64,000 nt of DNA, taken from contig CP154957.1 in NCBI GenBank assembly GCA_039621445.1, forward strand, positions 186,001 to 250,000, given 5' to 3'. This DNA comes from Euglena gracilis. Its lineage: Eukaryota; Euglenida; Euglenophyceae; Euglenales. A program made the translations under genes and the position numbers. Positions 43,949-53,007 of the stretch are shown in pieces (within the stretch, counting starts at the first letter, position 1; each line of letters starts with the position of its first letter). Under the pieces are notes generated by a model. The model made no database searches and was not told the DNA's origin. It saw only the letters and a program-made list of their open reading frames with translations.

Positions 43949-44765
43949 TGTCGGCCGCCGGCTTTCGCTGGCAGCCAAAAATTGCCAGACAGCGCAAATT
44001 TCAAAGCCGCGCGTAACAGCAGATGATTAAGAAAAACCCGCAACTTAAATTGGAAGCGGGTCAAATTAGTTTGCGCTTTCAAATTCATCTTTTTTACAGA
44101 ACTTGAGGGGTTTTCCCCATCATTTGGCAAAGAGAAAATACATTGAATTGGATTTGATCAATCACATTGCTGAATTGGAATTGGTGATTACATTGTTGGT
44201 CATTACATTGTTGGTGGAGTTATTGAAGTCAATTTGGTATTGAAATCTAGAAGGAGACCCTACAACACCGCCATCACCACCGCCGCCTACACCCTATACC
44301 CCTCTTCCTTGCCCCAGGTTGTTTTTTCATCACATTCAGTCACTCTCACAGATTTCCAACAGTGTGTTTGCTTCTCCAGTGGGTTGGGATTCATTCAGAT
44401 TCAGTGGGTTGGTTTGTGGGTTGGTTTGTGCAAGAGAGTGTGAGAGAGAGAAAGTGAGATTTCAGAGAGAAAACTTCGATTTCATTGCAAATGGCAGATT
44501 TTTCGTTTTTCACTAAAATTTCGGAAACCCTTGAAAAAACGATCCTACGCACCGGCTGGGGTTGGGGAAAATACCTGAGTGAAACAAACGGGGGTTGGCT
44601 TGAGCCCACCAACCCTCGGAGAAAGCGCAGGCCCCACCCCGGAAACACCCACCCCCCGGCTGTTGGTGGTTTTCCACGACGGCGAGGACCCCCCGGGCCC
44701 TCGGCCCACCGGGACTCGCCGGTCGCGGGGGCGACCCGGCGCACCGGGGGTGGGGCCGGCGAACA
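43949..44765 (+). repeat. 5' LTR of element 2
   Basis: It starts TGTCGGCCGCCGGCTTTC and ends GGGCCGGCGAACA-like, that is TG...CA. It matches 57,982-58,800 almost base for base from about 44,090 on; the first 140 bp are more divergent. It contains the presumed promoter. A CAGTCACTCTCACAG motif near 44,340 could be a splice acceptor. Confidence 0.88.
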
Positions 44766-44783
44766 TGGTCGCAGAGGTTTGTT
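44766..44783 (+). promoter_or_regulatory. Primer binding site
   Basis: TGGTCGCAGAGG lies immediately after the CA end of the 5' LTR. PBS sequences complement the 3' end of a tRNA and so begin TGG. The sequence differs in two positions from the TGGTATCAGAG typical of initiator-Met primers, so the primer tRNA is not certain. Confidence 0.65.
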
Positions 44784-45750
44784 CCGCTGGCTCTGCCAGC
44801 AGAATCATTGAGGATTGTTCAGATTCGGTGAACATTGTGGCAGAGATTTGTTTCGCTGGCTCTGCCAGCAGAATCAGTGCAAAGTTTTCAGATTGGGCTG
44901 ACATCGCAAGCAAAGGTTATTTCACTGACCCAGTCAGTGAAAATTTTTCAGAGACGGTCGACACGGTCACAGAGATTTGTTCTGGTGGCTGTGCCAGCAG
45001 AATGGTACACAAGGACAGTTTCATCAACCCTGTGGTCTGTGAATTTTCAGAAGAATCTGCAGAAATCTGCTCGTTTCCCGGCCAATCTGTCCGAATTTCA
45101 GATTGTGGTGAAAATTTTCTGAGATCTGTGGCAGAAAGCTGTTTTCAGAACGAAAAGGAAACTGAATTTTCTGCAGCCCAGTTTTCAGAACCTGTGGCAT
45201 CATTGCAAATCATGATGGAATCTGTGGCAGAAAACAATTTTCAGGCTGCAGAAACTTTATCGGCTTCAGGATTTTCAGAAACGACACAGGAATCAGAATC
45301 TGATTCTGATTCGGAGAGGGGGTTAATTACATGCATAAGGCCCATCACGGTGGCAGGGCCAGAAAATTTACAGCTGATTCCACTGCATGGCAGTGACGAC
45401 GAATCAGACCCCCCCAGCTTACGAAAGCGAATCAGAGGAAGAAAAAAGAGCTGAAAACGCAATAATTCAGGAAATGGTGATGCGTCGAATGAAAGCTGCT
45501 GGCATGTGGCCAGTAAATTTTTCAGGTTTTCAGCAAATTTCTGTGTCGTCACGAGACAGCAGCCCAGGGCCAGAACAAAAAATTTTGTGTTTAACAGCCC
45601 AGCCAGAACCATTGCTGTTAACACAGAGTTCAGAATCGCAGTCAGCACAGCAGCCCAGCTGCAAGTTTTTTCTGAGCAGCCAGCCAGGCTGGATCTGTCC
45701 AGCCCAGCATGGTTGGGCAGGTTCTAGCCAGCAGGAGCAGTTTTTCGGTT
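44766..45750 (+). pseudogene. Leader / N-terminal Gag region of element 2 (frameshifted)
   Basis: After the PBS one frame encodes imperfect repeats (AEVCSAGSASRI, AEICFAGSASRI, TEICSGGCASRM) and a Ser/Glu-rich acidic part with SESDSDSERG. Near 45,420 the frame changes and the next one contains TPPAYESESEEE, with a PPxY motif like retroviral late domains. Near 45,720 it changes again into the long Gag frame. Composition (Ser, Gln, Phe-rich) is continuous across the breaks, suggesting one original protein. Confidence 0.55.
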
Positions 45751-48700
45751 GATAGATTCAGAGTAATCTTTAATCAGCCAGCCCAGCAGTTTTTCTTCAT
45801 AATCTGTTCAGCAATATCAGCCCAGATGACATTTTTCAGCAGAGTTTCGGCGGTATCTGTCCCCAGCAATCATCCAGCCACTGTTTTGGCAGGTTTTTCA
45901 GCCAGACAGGCTGAGATATCTGTCCCAGCCCAGATGCCTGGGCAGGTTTTTCACAGCCCAGCAGTGGCTGGCATGCAGCAATCATGCCAGCCCAGATGTG
46001 TGGGCAGGGTTCAGCCAGCGTTATCAGTGTCAAACACAGGCCCAGCCCAGGTGCCAATTCAGCCAGATTTTCCACAGACCCAGCCACAAAATTTACAGCC
46101 AAACACCAGTTTATCTGCAGAAACTGGGTCCGAAAACCCTGAAAATCAGCATGATGTGGAAATGGAATCGGGGTATGGCCAATCTGATGATGATTGGAAC
46201 AACTGGGGTGAGGAAATCAGTTGCAAAATTGAATGTTTACATGGCAGACTTTTGGTTCAAGAAGGAAAAAACCCTGAAAAAACGGCTGAAATTCTGGTGG
46301 GTGAGGCAGAAAACAGGCTAAATCGGGCATTGGCCATGTCACATGGGCAGACATTGAATCTGGTCAATGAGGCATTGGGCATGCATGATCAGCGAATGGC
46401 TGATCACATTGCCATGGTGAAACGTGAAATTCAGGCTGAACTGAGTGCAACCGTGAACGACTTGCTTTTGCAGTTTCAGCAAAATGGTGAAATGGTGCAA
46501 AATCTGGCCCAATGCCAAAGGCATTTGTTGAGTGTGGAAATGGAACGGCAGTTTGCTGAAAAAGTGAAGAAAGTGGAGGATGGAGTAAACACGTTTTTTG
46601 AGACCCAGGTTGAGGGGTTGAGAAAAAATGAGAGGGATTTTTCTCAGAAGCTGTCGATTTTGGAAAAATCTGTGGGGGAGATGCACGTGGTGGTGCAACA
46701 AGTGGGGGAGAAGGAAAAACAGCAGGAAATTGCTGTTAACCAGGTCAAATCTGCAGTCGGTGAGCTAAGCTCTGGTCTGGAGGGACGTTTCGGGATCATT
46801 TTTCAGCAATGCAAAGGTTTGGGGGAGACTGAGTGTGCCAAATTTCAGGCGCAGGCTAAGAAATTGAAGGAATTTTCACAGTCCCTGGAGCGAGAGAGCA
46901 AAGCTCTGAATGATCGTTTGGGGAGGTTGGAGAATTTTCTGGGTCGGAAAGATTTTCCCATTGAGAAAGTCTGTGACCTGATTAACAAGAGTGAGGAAAC
47001 AATTCGGTTGGAGGTGCAAAGGGAGTTGGGGCTGCAAATGAGAAAGAATTTGGAGGTCATTATCAGTGAAATGTTGCAGGAAAGGTTGAGGCTGAGTGAA
47101 AGGGAGGGGCAGTTTGAGAAAGTTCGGGCTGAAATGGAAAATTCGATGAAACAGCAGGTTGGAGTTTTACTGCAACAGCAGTCCAGTGAACTTTTTAAAG
47201 AACAGCAGGAGCGGAAAAAATTGCAACAAAAGCTGGATTTATTTCAGGCTGAGTTTTTGGTGATGAAAAATCAGCAAGCTGAATCTGCCAATTCTGCGAC
47301 AGTGGATCTGACAAAGGAAACGAGAGAAAAATCAGCTGGAAACCCAGAAATCGAGGAGTTTGATCTTTTTGGTTACAACGATTTACCTGCGATTGAGAAA
47401 AATCCGGTTGAAATTGAAGGCTATGAATACGCTGAACCAGGGTCACATGCGACACATGTCAGGCAGGTTTGTGCACGACCTGTGGGGGCAGTGCCTGCAG
47501 GTGCAGGGCTGGTTTCATCAAATGCAGTGGCAACGCATCAATTGATGAAAAACCTGGTAGCTCCAAATTTTTCTGGACAGCCAAAAGACTGGTCGTCTTT
47601 TGTGCGGGATTGGGATCAATATTTCAGGACGTTGGTTATTTTGCAAAATGGACATGTGTCTGATCCACTCAAACTTCGGCTTTTTGCAATGACTCTGGAC
47701 GACACAAATCAGAAGGAATTGCAATTCCGAATAGAATTGAACGGAAAAACATCTTTCGAGGAGGAATTTGACAGAATTGACGGGAAATATGCTGGAACTC
47801 AGTCCGACTGTGCCAGAAAAAAATGGTATGATGTCAACCTTGTGAACCAAGGGAAAATTACCGTACGGGAATGGCGAGACTTTGTCATAAATTTCAGAAT
47901 GGCCTGGAGACAGGTGAAAAGTGCCACTGACGATGAGGCAGAAAGGCTGGTCAAGGGAAAACTGCCAAATTTCATTTTGCATTGGGTCGCCGATGAGGAG
48001 GAAAGGAAATCAACGTGTGGACCGAAAGTCAAAATGTACCCTGGAGTGCCTGCAACCGAGGAAAACATTATTTGTGCCGTGGAACGTGTCACTGGGGAAA
48101 AGCCCTGCAAGGTTTCGAAAGTTTCACCGCTGGAGTTCGAAGTCTTTTTGCCCAATATTACGATTTGCGACAAACTGAAAGAGGTCAGTGGGAAACCAAT
48201 CACAGGCACGGATAAAAGAATCAAAATTGTGGAGGAAAAGCCAAAAATGGGAGCTGAAGAAATTTTCCGTTTTGTTGAGCGAAAATTGTCATCCAGGGAT
48301 GATCAAGACATGTTACACAGTTCCAGAGAGCCAAATGGGTCCGGAAACCGGAGGGCCAGGTCTGCAAAGGCAGATCGGGCCAAGGGGTCCAGGACACCCT
48401 CCCCAGCACGGTCAGCAAAGGGGGGCGAAACGGTGGCAAAACCGTCCGTTGGAAAATCAGATTCACAGGTGGCAGCTCCTACGAACAATGCAAACGTGAA
48501 CCCCCCAGTGCAAAATCCAGTGCCAGTGATTCGATCACAGTCATTGCCACCCCCCCAGCAATCTCAATTTGGCAATGGGGGTGGATGGAGAAACGATTCT
48601 GGGTGGAATTCCAATGCCAATGCCAATTTTCAGGGAAATCAGTGGTGGCACTCAAATCAACAGAATTTTGATTCACAGTCTGGTGGTGGCAAAGGCAAAG

Positions 48701-48828
48701 GCAAAGGAAAGGGCAAAGGAAACAATTCTTGGGGGAAAGGAAACAATGGAAATGACTGGTCTAGGGGAAAGAGCCAAGATGGTGGAAAAGGCAAAGGCAA
48801 AGGGAGGGGGAAAGGAAACCGTTGCTAG
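45709..48828 (+). CDS. gag: Gag structural protein of element 2
   Basis: An uninterrupted 1,039-codon frame from ATG to TAG. Residues about 1-150 are Gln/Pro/Ser-rich. About 160-560 is a long, mostly helical, coiled-coil-like region (heptads around EKVKKVEDGVNTFFETQ and KEQQERKKLQQKLDLFQAE). About 625-800 resembles retrotransposon Gag/capsid modules (FSGQPKDWSSFVRDWDQYF, LRLFAMTLDDTNQKEL, VREWRDFVINFRMAWRQV). The C-terminus is Gly/Lys-rich ((GK)n, KGNNSWGKGNN) and ends in GKGNRC. There is no CCHC zinc knuckle; the basic tail may bind RNA instead. The methyltransferase follows about 200 nt downstream in another frame. Confidence 0.8.
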   Translation: MVGQVLASRSSFSVDRFRVIFNQPAQQFFFIICSAISAQMTFFSRVSAVSVPSNHPATVLAGFSARQAEISVPAQMPGQVFHSPAVAGMQQSCQPRCVGRVQPALSVSNTGPAQVPIQPDFPQTQPQNLQPNTSLSAETGSENPENQHDVEMESGYGQSDDDWNNWGEEISCKIECLHGRLLVQEGKNPEKTAEILVGEAENRLNRALAMSHGQTLNLVNEALGMHDQRMADHIAMVKREIQAELSATVNDLLLQFQQNGEMVQNLAQCQRHLLSVEMERQFAEKVKKVEDGVNTFFETQVEGLRKNERDFSQKLSILEKSVGEMHVVVQQVGEKEKQQEIAVNQVKSAVGELSSGLEGRFGIIFQQCKGLGETECAKFQAQAKKLKEFSQSLERESKALNDRLGRLENFLGRKDFPIEKVCDLINKSEETIRLEVQRELGLQMRKNLEVIISEMLQERLRLSEREGQFEKVRAEMENSMKQQVGVLLQQQSSELFKEQQERKKLQQKLDLFQAEFLVMKNQQAESANSATVDLTKETREKSAGNPEIEEFDLFGYNDLPAIEKNPVEIEGYEYAEPGSHATHVRQVCARPVGAVPAGAGLVSSNAVATHQLMKNLVAPNFSGQPKDWSSFVRDWDQYFRTLVILQNGHVSDPLKLRLFAMTLDDTNQKELQFRIELNGKTSFEEEFDRIDGKYAGTQSDCARKKWYDVNLVNQGKITVREWRDFVINFRMAWRQVKSATDDEAERLVKGKLPNFILHWVADEEERKSTCGPKVKMYPGVPATEENIICAVERVTGEKPCKVSKVSPLEFEVFLPNITICDKLKEVSGKPITGTDKRIKIVEEKPKMGAEEIFRFVERKLSSRDDQDMLHSSREPNGSGNRRARSAKADRAKGSRTPSPARSAKGGETVAKPSVGKSDSQVAAPTNNANVNPPVQNPVPVIRSQSLPPPQQSQFGNGGGWRNDSGWNSNANANFQGNQWWHSNQQNFDSQSGGGKGKGKGKGKGNNSWGKGNNGNDWSRGKSQDGGKGKGKGRGKGNRC

Positions 48829-49004
48829 GATAGCCGGGGTGGACCATTGGGGGCGGGAGCCGCCCCGGGCTCGCATACCCAGCCCCACACAAAGACATAC
48901 GCAAATCCCAGGTGGCAAGAAAACTCTCGTGTGAGTGAAACCACGATGAAAAATCTGCCATCCCAGGAGAGCGCTGCACAAGGTGTGTCCAGTGTGTCGG
49001 GTGT

Positions 49005-49640
49005 GTGTGTGTGTGTGACGTGCAAATCTGTGACTCGGCCCAAATCTGTAAAAAATCAGACCTCATAAGAGGTCGTGCACAGCCTTCCGTAAAGAAAAGA
49101 GCTTTAGACCTTTTTTGCGGTAAAGGCTCGGTTGGGGTTTGCCTGAGAGAGCAGGGGTTTAAAGTTGTGTCAGTGGACATAAACCCCAGATTTAACCCAA
49201 CCCACTGTGCAAATACTTTGGAGTGGAGATATTGGAGGTACCCCCCGGATATTTTCAGATCATCGCTGCGGGGGTGCCCTGTACAGAATATAGCTTGGCC
49301 AAAACATTGGGAGTCAGAAATTTGGAGGGGGCAGATCGGCTGGTCAAAAAAACTTTGGAGATTGTCGAATATTTCAAACCAAAGTTGTGGTGGATTGAAA
49401 ATCCCCGTCATGGACTTTTGCGGAAAAGACCCTGTGTTCAAAATCTGACTTTTGTCGATGTTGACTATTGTCAGTTTCAGATTGGGGATATCAAAAGCCC
49501 ACCCGAATCTGGGGGAGCGAAAATCTGAGCAAGCTACAAAACAAACTTTGTGATGGCCAGACCTGCCCGAATTTGATTCCTGGGGGGAGGAGTCACCGAG
49601 AAAAGTTGGGAGGATATGGAATGACAGTTGGCACCCAGAA
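49005..49640 (+). pseudogene. C5 cytosine DNA methyltransferase of element 2
   Basis: Motif I reads RALDLFCGKGSVGV (SAM-binding loop), followed by FKVVSVDINPRF. A frame change near 49,240 leads to QIIAAGVPCTEYS (motif IV, catalytic Cys near 49,280) and KLWWIENPRHGLL (motif VI). A second change near 49,490 leads to WGYQKPTRIWG (motif VIII-like) and KWRMPKQLVEYLL, the C-terminal block. All catalytic motifs survive; the two breaks are single small indels. It matches the element 1 domain at 3-600 throughout. The expected reaction is methylation of cytosine carbon 5, perhaps of the element's own DNA. Confidence 0.85.
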
Positions 49641-50175
49641 AAAATGGAGGATGCCCAAACAACTGGTGGAGTATTTGTTAACCGTGTTGGAACGAAAAAG
49701 CGGATATCGTAGGGAGGATTATGCTGTTAGGAAAGTTTGTATGGAGGAAATTGAGAAGGAATTTCGGGTTAAGGCGGAACGGGATTGTTTTGCAACCAGC
49801 CAAAATGCCAGGTGTGAAAAGTTTTACGGGGAGGATGATGATGCCATGAAAAAGGATTGGGGGGCGGAGGAAACGTTGTGGATGAACCCCCCCTGGACTT
49901 TGTGGCCTGAGGTGGCTGAAAAATTGCAAAATTCCAATTGTCGGGCAATTTGTATTTGCCCAGACTGGAATAGGAGGTGGGTGAAAAATCTGGTGGCTAT
50001 GGCTGTCAAAAAGATTTATTTTCCCAAGGGGACAAAGTTGTTTGAGGCTGATGGGAGGATTTTGAGGGGTACCCGTTGGGGGGTGTGGGCCTTGTTGATC
50101 GATAGAAGGCAACCCTCCCAGGGGGGGGCAGCCCCAGGGAAGAAAAAATTGGTTCGGCTGAAAAAAGAATGTTGA
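49640..50175 (+). CDS. NPPW (N6-adenine-type) methyltransferase-like domain of element 2
   Basis: In the same frame as the end of the C5 methyltransferase comes a second domain: RDCFATSQNARCEKFYG, then KKDWGAEETLWMNPPWTLWP, then CRAICICPDWNRRWVKNLV. The series D-F-A-T-x-x-N, W, NPPW and (I/V)xPxW matches the MT domain of DIRS elements, seen in this window at 7.9-8.3 and 13.9-14.2 kb. That domain is usually compared with phage N6-adenine methyltransferases, whose motif IV is (D/N)PP(W/F/Y). Element 1 lacks this domain. The frame ends with TGA at 50,173-50,175, overlapping the ATG of the protease-RT frame at 50,169. Enzymatic activity is inferred only. Confidence 0.7.
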
Positions 50176-51558
50176 GGGGGACTAAAATTCGGGGAGGAGC
50201 AAAGAAACTTGGGGAGGACAGACAACTGCTGTTAAAAACCCAGATTAAGTTGGCAAATGGGGAGGAAAAAACGGCCAGAATTTTGATTGACACGGGGGCG
50301 GAGGCAAACCTCATTCGACAAGGGTTGATAGGGGACCACCTAATGTATCCTGCTAAGGACCCGTTAAGGTTTGAAACTGCCAATGGGCAAACTTTGGCGG
50401 GGGGGAGCAGATGTGCTAAGGTGAAAATGATCCTACAACAAAATTGGAATGAGGAAAGGGAAATTGAGAGGGTGGAATATGAGGTTGAATTTTATGAGGC
50501 AAACATTAAAGTTGATGCAATTCTTTCTTATCCATGGTTGGCAGAAGCAAAACTGGGAATTTTTCCACACCACAAGGCGTTGGTGAAAGACAGCCCCGAC
50601 CTGATTTTTTTGCGGGGTGTTGAAAAACGGAGGGGTCCGCAAAAATTCAGTGATGACAAAATTTTTTCAGTGGACAATGTGACTGTGGCGGACGGGTCTT
50701 CGTTTGGGTTGCAAAAACTTGGTCTTTGTTTGCCATTGGAAGGGTTGGACCAGGAATTGCAATTTTTGAGTGACGAGGATTTGGGGGAGGTTGCCACAAA
50801 TTTGGAGGGAAGTGACCCCCCAGTGCAAGTTATCAACCGAATGATAATTGCAAGGGAGGGGGAGGACAAAAAAGAGGAGGAACGGGTAGTCAAGTTGAGG
50901 GAACAAGTTTTGGAAGATTACCGGGGGACGGTATTTCGGTCATCGCCATTTCCAGACCCCCCCGAAAGAGGACAATATGGTTATGCATACATACCGCTCA
51001 AGGAGGGGGCAAAGCCAACCAGACAGAAGCCTTTTTTCATGCACGGTGAGCGGAGAGAGGCACTTGAAAAAATCACGCAAGACTGGCTCGACAAAAAATA
51101 CATTGAGCCAGCCACAGCCAAAAATTCAGAATGGCTGTCCCAGACTTTTCCAGTTCCAAAAAAATCCAACGATTTTCCTTGGAGGGGGGTGGTGGACCTC
51201 AGGGGCCCAAACAGCCAAACAAGGCGATGCAACTACCCCCTACCCAAAATTGAAGACATTTTGGTCAAACATGGTGCAAACCAAATGTTTTCGATTATCG
51301 ATTTGAAGCAAGCTTTTCACCAACAACCCTTACACCCAGAAAGTCGACCCATAACGTGTTGTTTCACCCCCAAAGGGATTTTTCAGTGGAGGGTGAATGT
51401 AATGGGTTTGACAAATGCCCCCCAACAATTTCAGCAAATGATCGATGACCGTTTGACACCAGTAAGGGATATCGCCACAGGGTACATAGACGACATACTG
51501 GTGGGGACAACGGTCGGGGAAGGGGAGGATCTGGTGGGGGCACATGAAAAAGATTTAA
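50169..51558 (+). CDS. pol: Protease and reverse transcriptase of element 2
   Basis: An open frame from ATG at 50,169. The protease active site reads RILIDTGAEANLIRQG (DTG near 50,290) with AILSYPWLAEAKLG as the partner motif. RT blocks are WLSQTFPVPKKS, RGVVDLRGPNSQTRR, SIIDLKQAFHQQPL, GLTNAPQQFQQM and TGYIDDILVG (YIDD near 51,485). The true coding sequence ends near 51,558, where the inverted-repeat element enters; the stop at 51,570 lies in the inserted DNA. The 7-nt overlap with the upstream frame (ATGTTGA) could allow coupled translation or frameshifting, after the homopolymer AAAAAAG. Confidence 0.88.
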
Positions 51559-52903
51559 GGCTGTGTTTATAGCAACATGGCTTTGGTCAAAGTCTGTGTT
51601 TCTAAACACAGACTTTGACGTGCCGAAGTCCGTGTTTAGAAAAACAGACTTTGACCTAAGTCTGTGTTTCTAAACACGGACTCGGACCAAGAAAACTGTG
51701 TTCACAGTATTCGGACCCTGAAACATCCCAATGATGCAGAAATAAAGGACTTTGGGGGGGGGTCAATTTTTGGGCTTTGGCGCCTTCGGCGCCAAGAGAA
51801 AATGGCCCCTTTGAGGGGGGGGGACAAATTTGCCAAAACGGCCATTGTGAGGGAGGGGACACTTGGGGGGGGGGGGAATTTTTGGGCTTTGGCGCCTTGA
51901 GCGCCAAGAGAAAATGGCCGCTTTGAGGGGGGGGGGAACAAATTTGCCAAAACGGCCATTGTGAGGGAGGGGACACTTTGGGGGGGGTCAATTTTTGGGC
52001 TTTGGCGCCTTCGGCGCCAAGAGAAAATGGCCACTTTGAGGGGGGGGGAACAAATTTGCCAAAACGGCCATTGTGAGGGAGGGGAAACTTTGGGGGGGGG
52101 GTCAATTTTTGGGCTTTGGCGCCTTCGGCGCCAAGGCCACTTTGAGGGGGGGGGACAAATTTGCCAAAACGGCCATTGTGAGGGAGGGGTCACTTTGGGG
52201 GGGTCAATTTTTGGGCTTAGGCGCAAAGAGAAAATGACCACTTTGAGGGGGGGGGGACAAATTTGCCAAAACGGCAGGGAGGGGACACTTTGGGGGGGTC
52301 AATTTTTGGGCTTAGGCTCATTCGGCGCCAAGAGGAAATGACCCCTTTGAGGGGAGGGAGGGACAAATTTGCCAAAATTTTTGACCACTCTGAGGGGGGC
52401 ACTTTGAGGGGGGGGGGGGGAGGGTGTTTTTTTCTGTCCCGAGTGGCCTAGAGGGTGGCTCCCCAAAAATATCACCATACAAGGTTAGGTTAGTAACATC
52501 TTTGCTCATCAACTTTTGGGAGCCTACCAAAAGAACTCTTGGATCGTGGGTGAAGCGCCCAGAGCATTCTCATCAACGTTGCAAAGTGAAGCACGCAAAA
52601 TGGGGTATGCAAAAGGAAGGAGACGATGTAATCTTGTGTCATCTTTCACATATGTTCCCATGTTTAACAGTAATGTTACCACTATTTCGAAAGGATTCTA
52701 GTTCGGAAGACCACAGACGGTGGCCAAAAGCTGCGCGGCGGCCACATATTCTTATTCTGAGGTTTCCGGCCGTCCCAGAGCTGTGCAGCGGATCCTAATT
52801 CAGCTTCGCTTTGTCCCAAAAATCTGTCGTCAGTCTGCCGTCCGTCGTCGAGGTTGAGAAACACAGACTTTGACCAAAGCCATGTTGCTTTATAAACACA
52901 GCC
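51559..52903. mobile_element. Non-autonomous DNA transposon inserted in pol (TTAA target site)
   Basis: Terminal inverted repeats of about 45 bp: GGCTGTGTTTATAGCAACAT (51,559) against the complement of ATGTTGCTTTATAAACACAGCC ending at 52,903, with one 2-nt indel; they extend inward through TGGCTTTGGTCAAAGTCTGT. TTAA is present on both sides (51,555-51,558 and 52,904-52,907). Inside are nested CTGTGTTTCTAAACACAG palindromes, a six-unit tandem array and 400 bp without transposase. A TTAA duplication is typical of piggyBac-type insertion, but the terminal GGCTGTG is not a classical piggyBac end. Confidence 0.8.
51740..52425. repeat. Tandem array of about 113-bp units with GGCGCCTTCGGCGCC hairpins
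   Basis: Six units share GTCAATTTTTGGGCTTTGG, GGCGCCTTCGGCGCCAAG (8-bp stem, 3-nt tip), GAGAAAATGGCCACTTTGAG, a G-tract and GACAAATTTGCCAAAACGGC. GGCGCC starts at 51,779, 51,891, 52,004 and 52,118; the last two units are shortened. No coding signal. Confidence 0.85.
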
Positions 52904-52909
52904 TTAAAT

Positions 52910-52993
52910 AACTGCGTCTTAAACGCAGACTCTGACCTGAGTCTGCGTTTCGAAACGCAGACTCAGGTCAGAGTCTGCGTTTAAGACGCAGTT
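52910..52993. repeat. Perfect 84-bp palindrome in pol
   Basis: Two 42-bp arms without a loop, centred between 52,951 and 52,952 (GCGTTTCGAAACGC). I checked the arms base by base and found no mismatch. It begins two bases after the TTAA of the neighbouring transposon and is followed by TTCTTGATATAGAG, a tail also found after hairpins at 30,445 and 38,234. The RNase H frame resumes directly after it. Confidence 0.9.
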
Positions 52994-53007
52994 CTTGATA
53001 TAGAGGA

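Noticed and set aside
44579-45454. Gag start codon inside the 5' LTR at 44,579
   Set aside because: The frame crosses the primer binding site; a genomic RNA start upstream in the LTR R region would make it untranslated leader, and the repeats after the PBS are the first likely coding part.
52424-52798. 124-codon frame inside the pol-inserted transposon as a transposase
   Set aside because: No DDE/D motif or conserved block; composition does not look like coding sequence.
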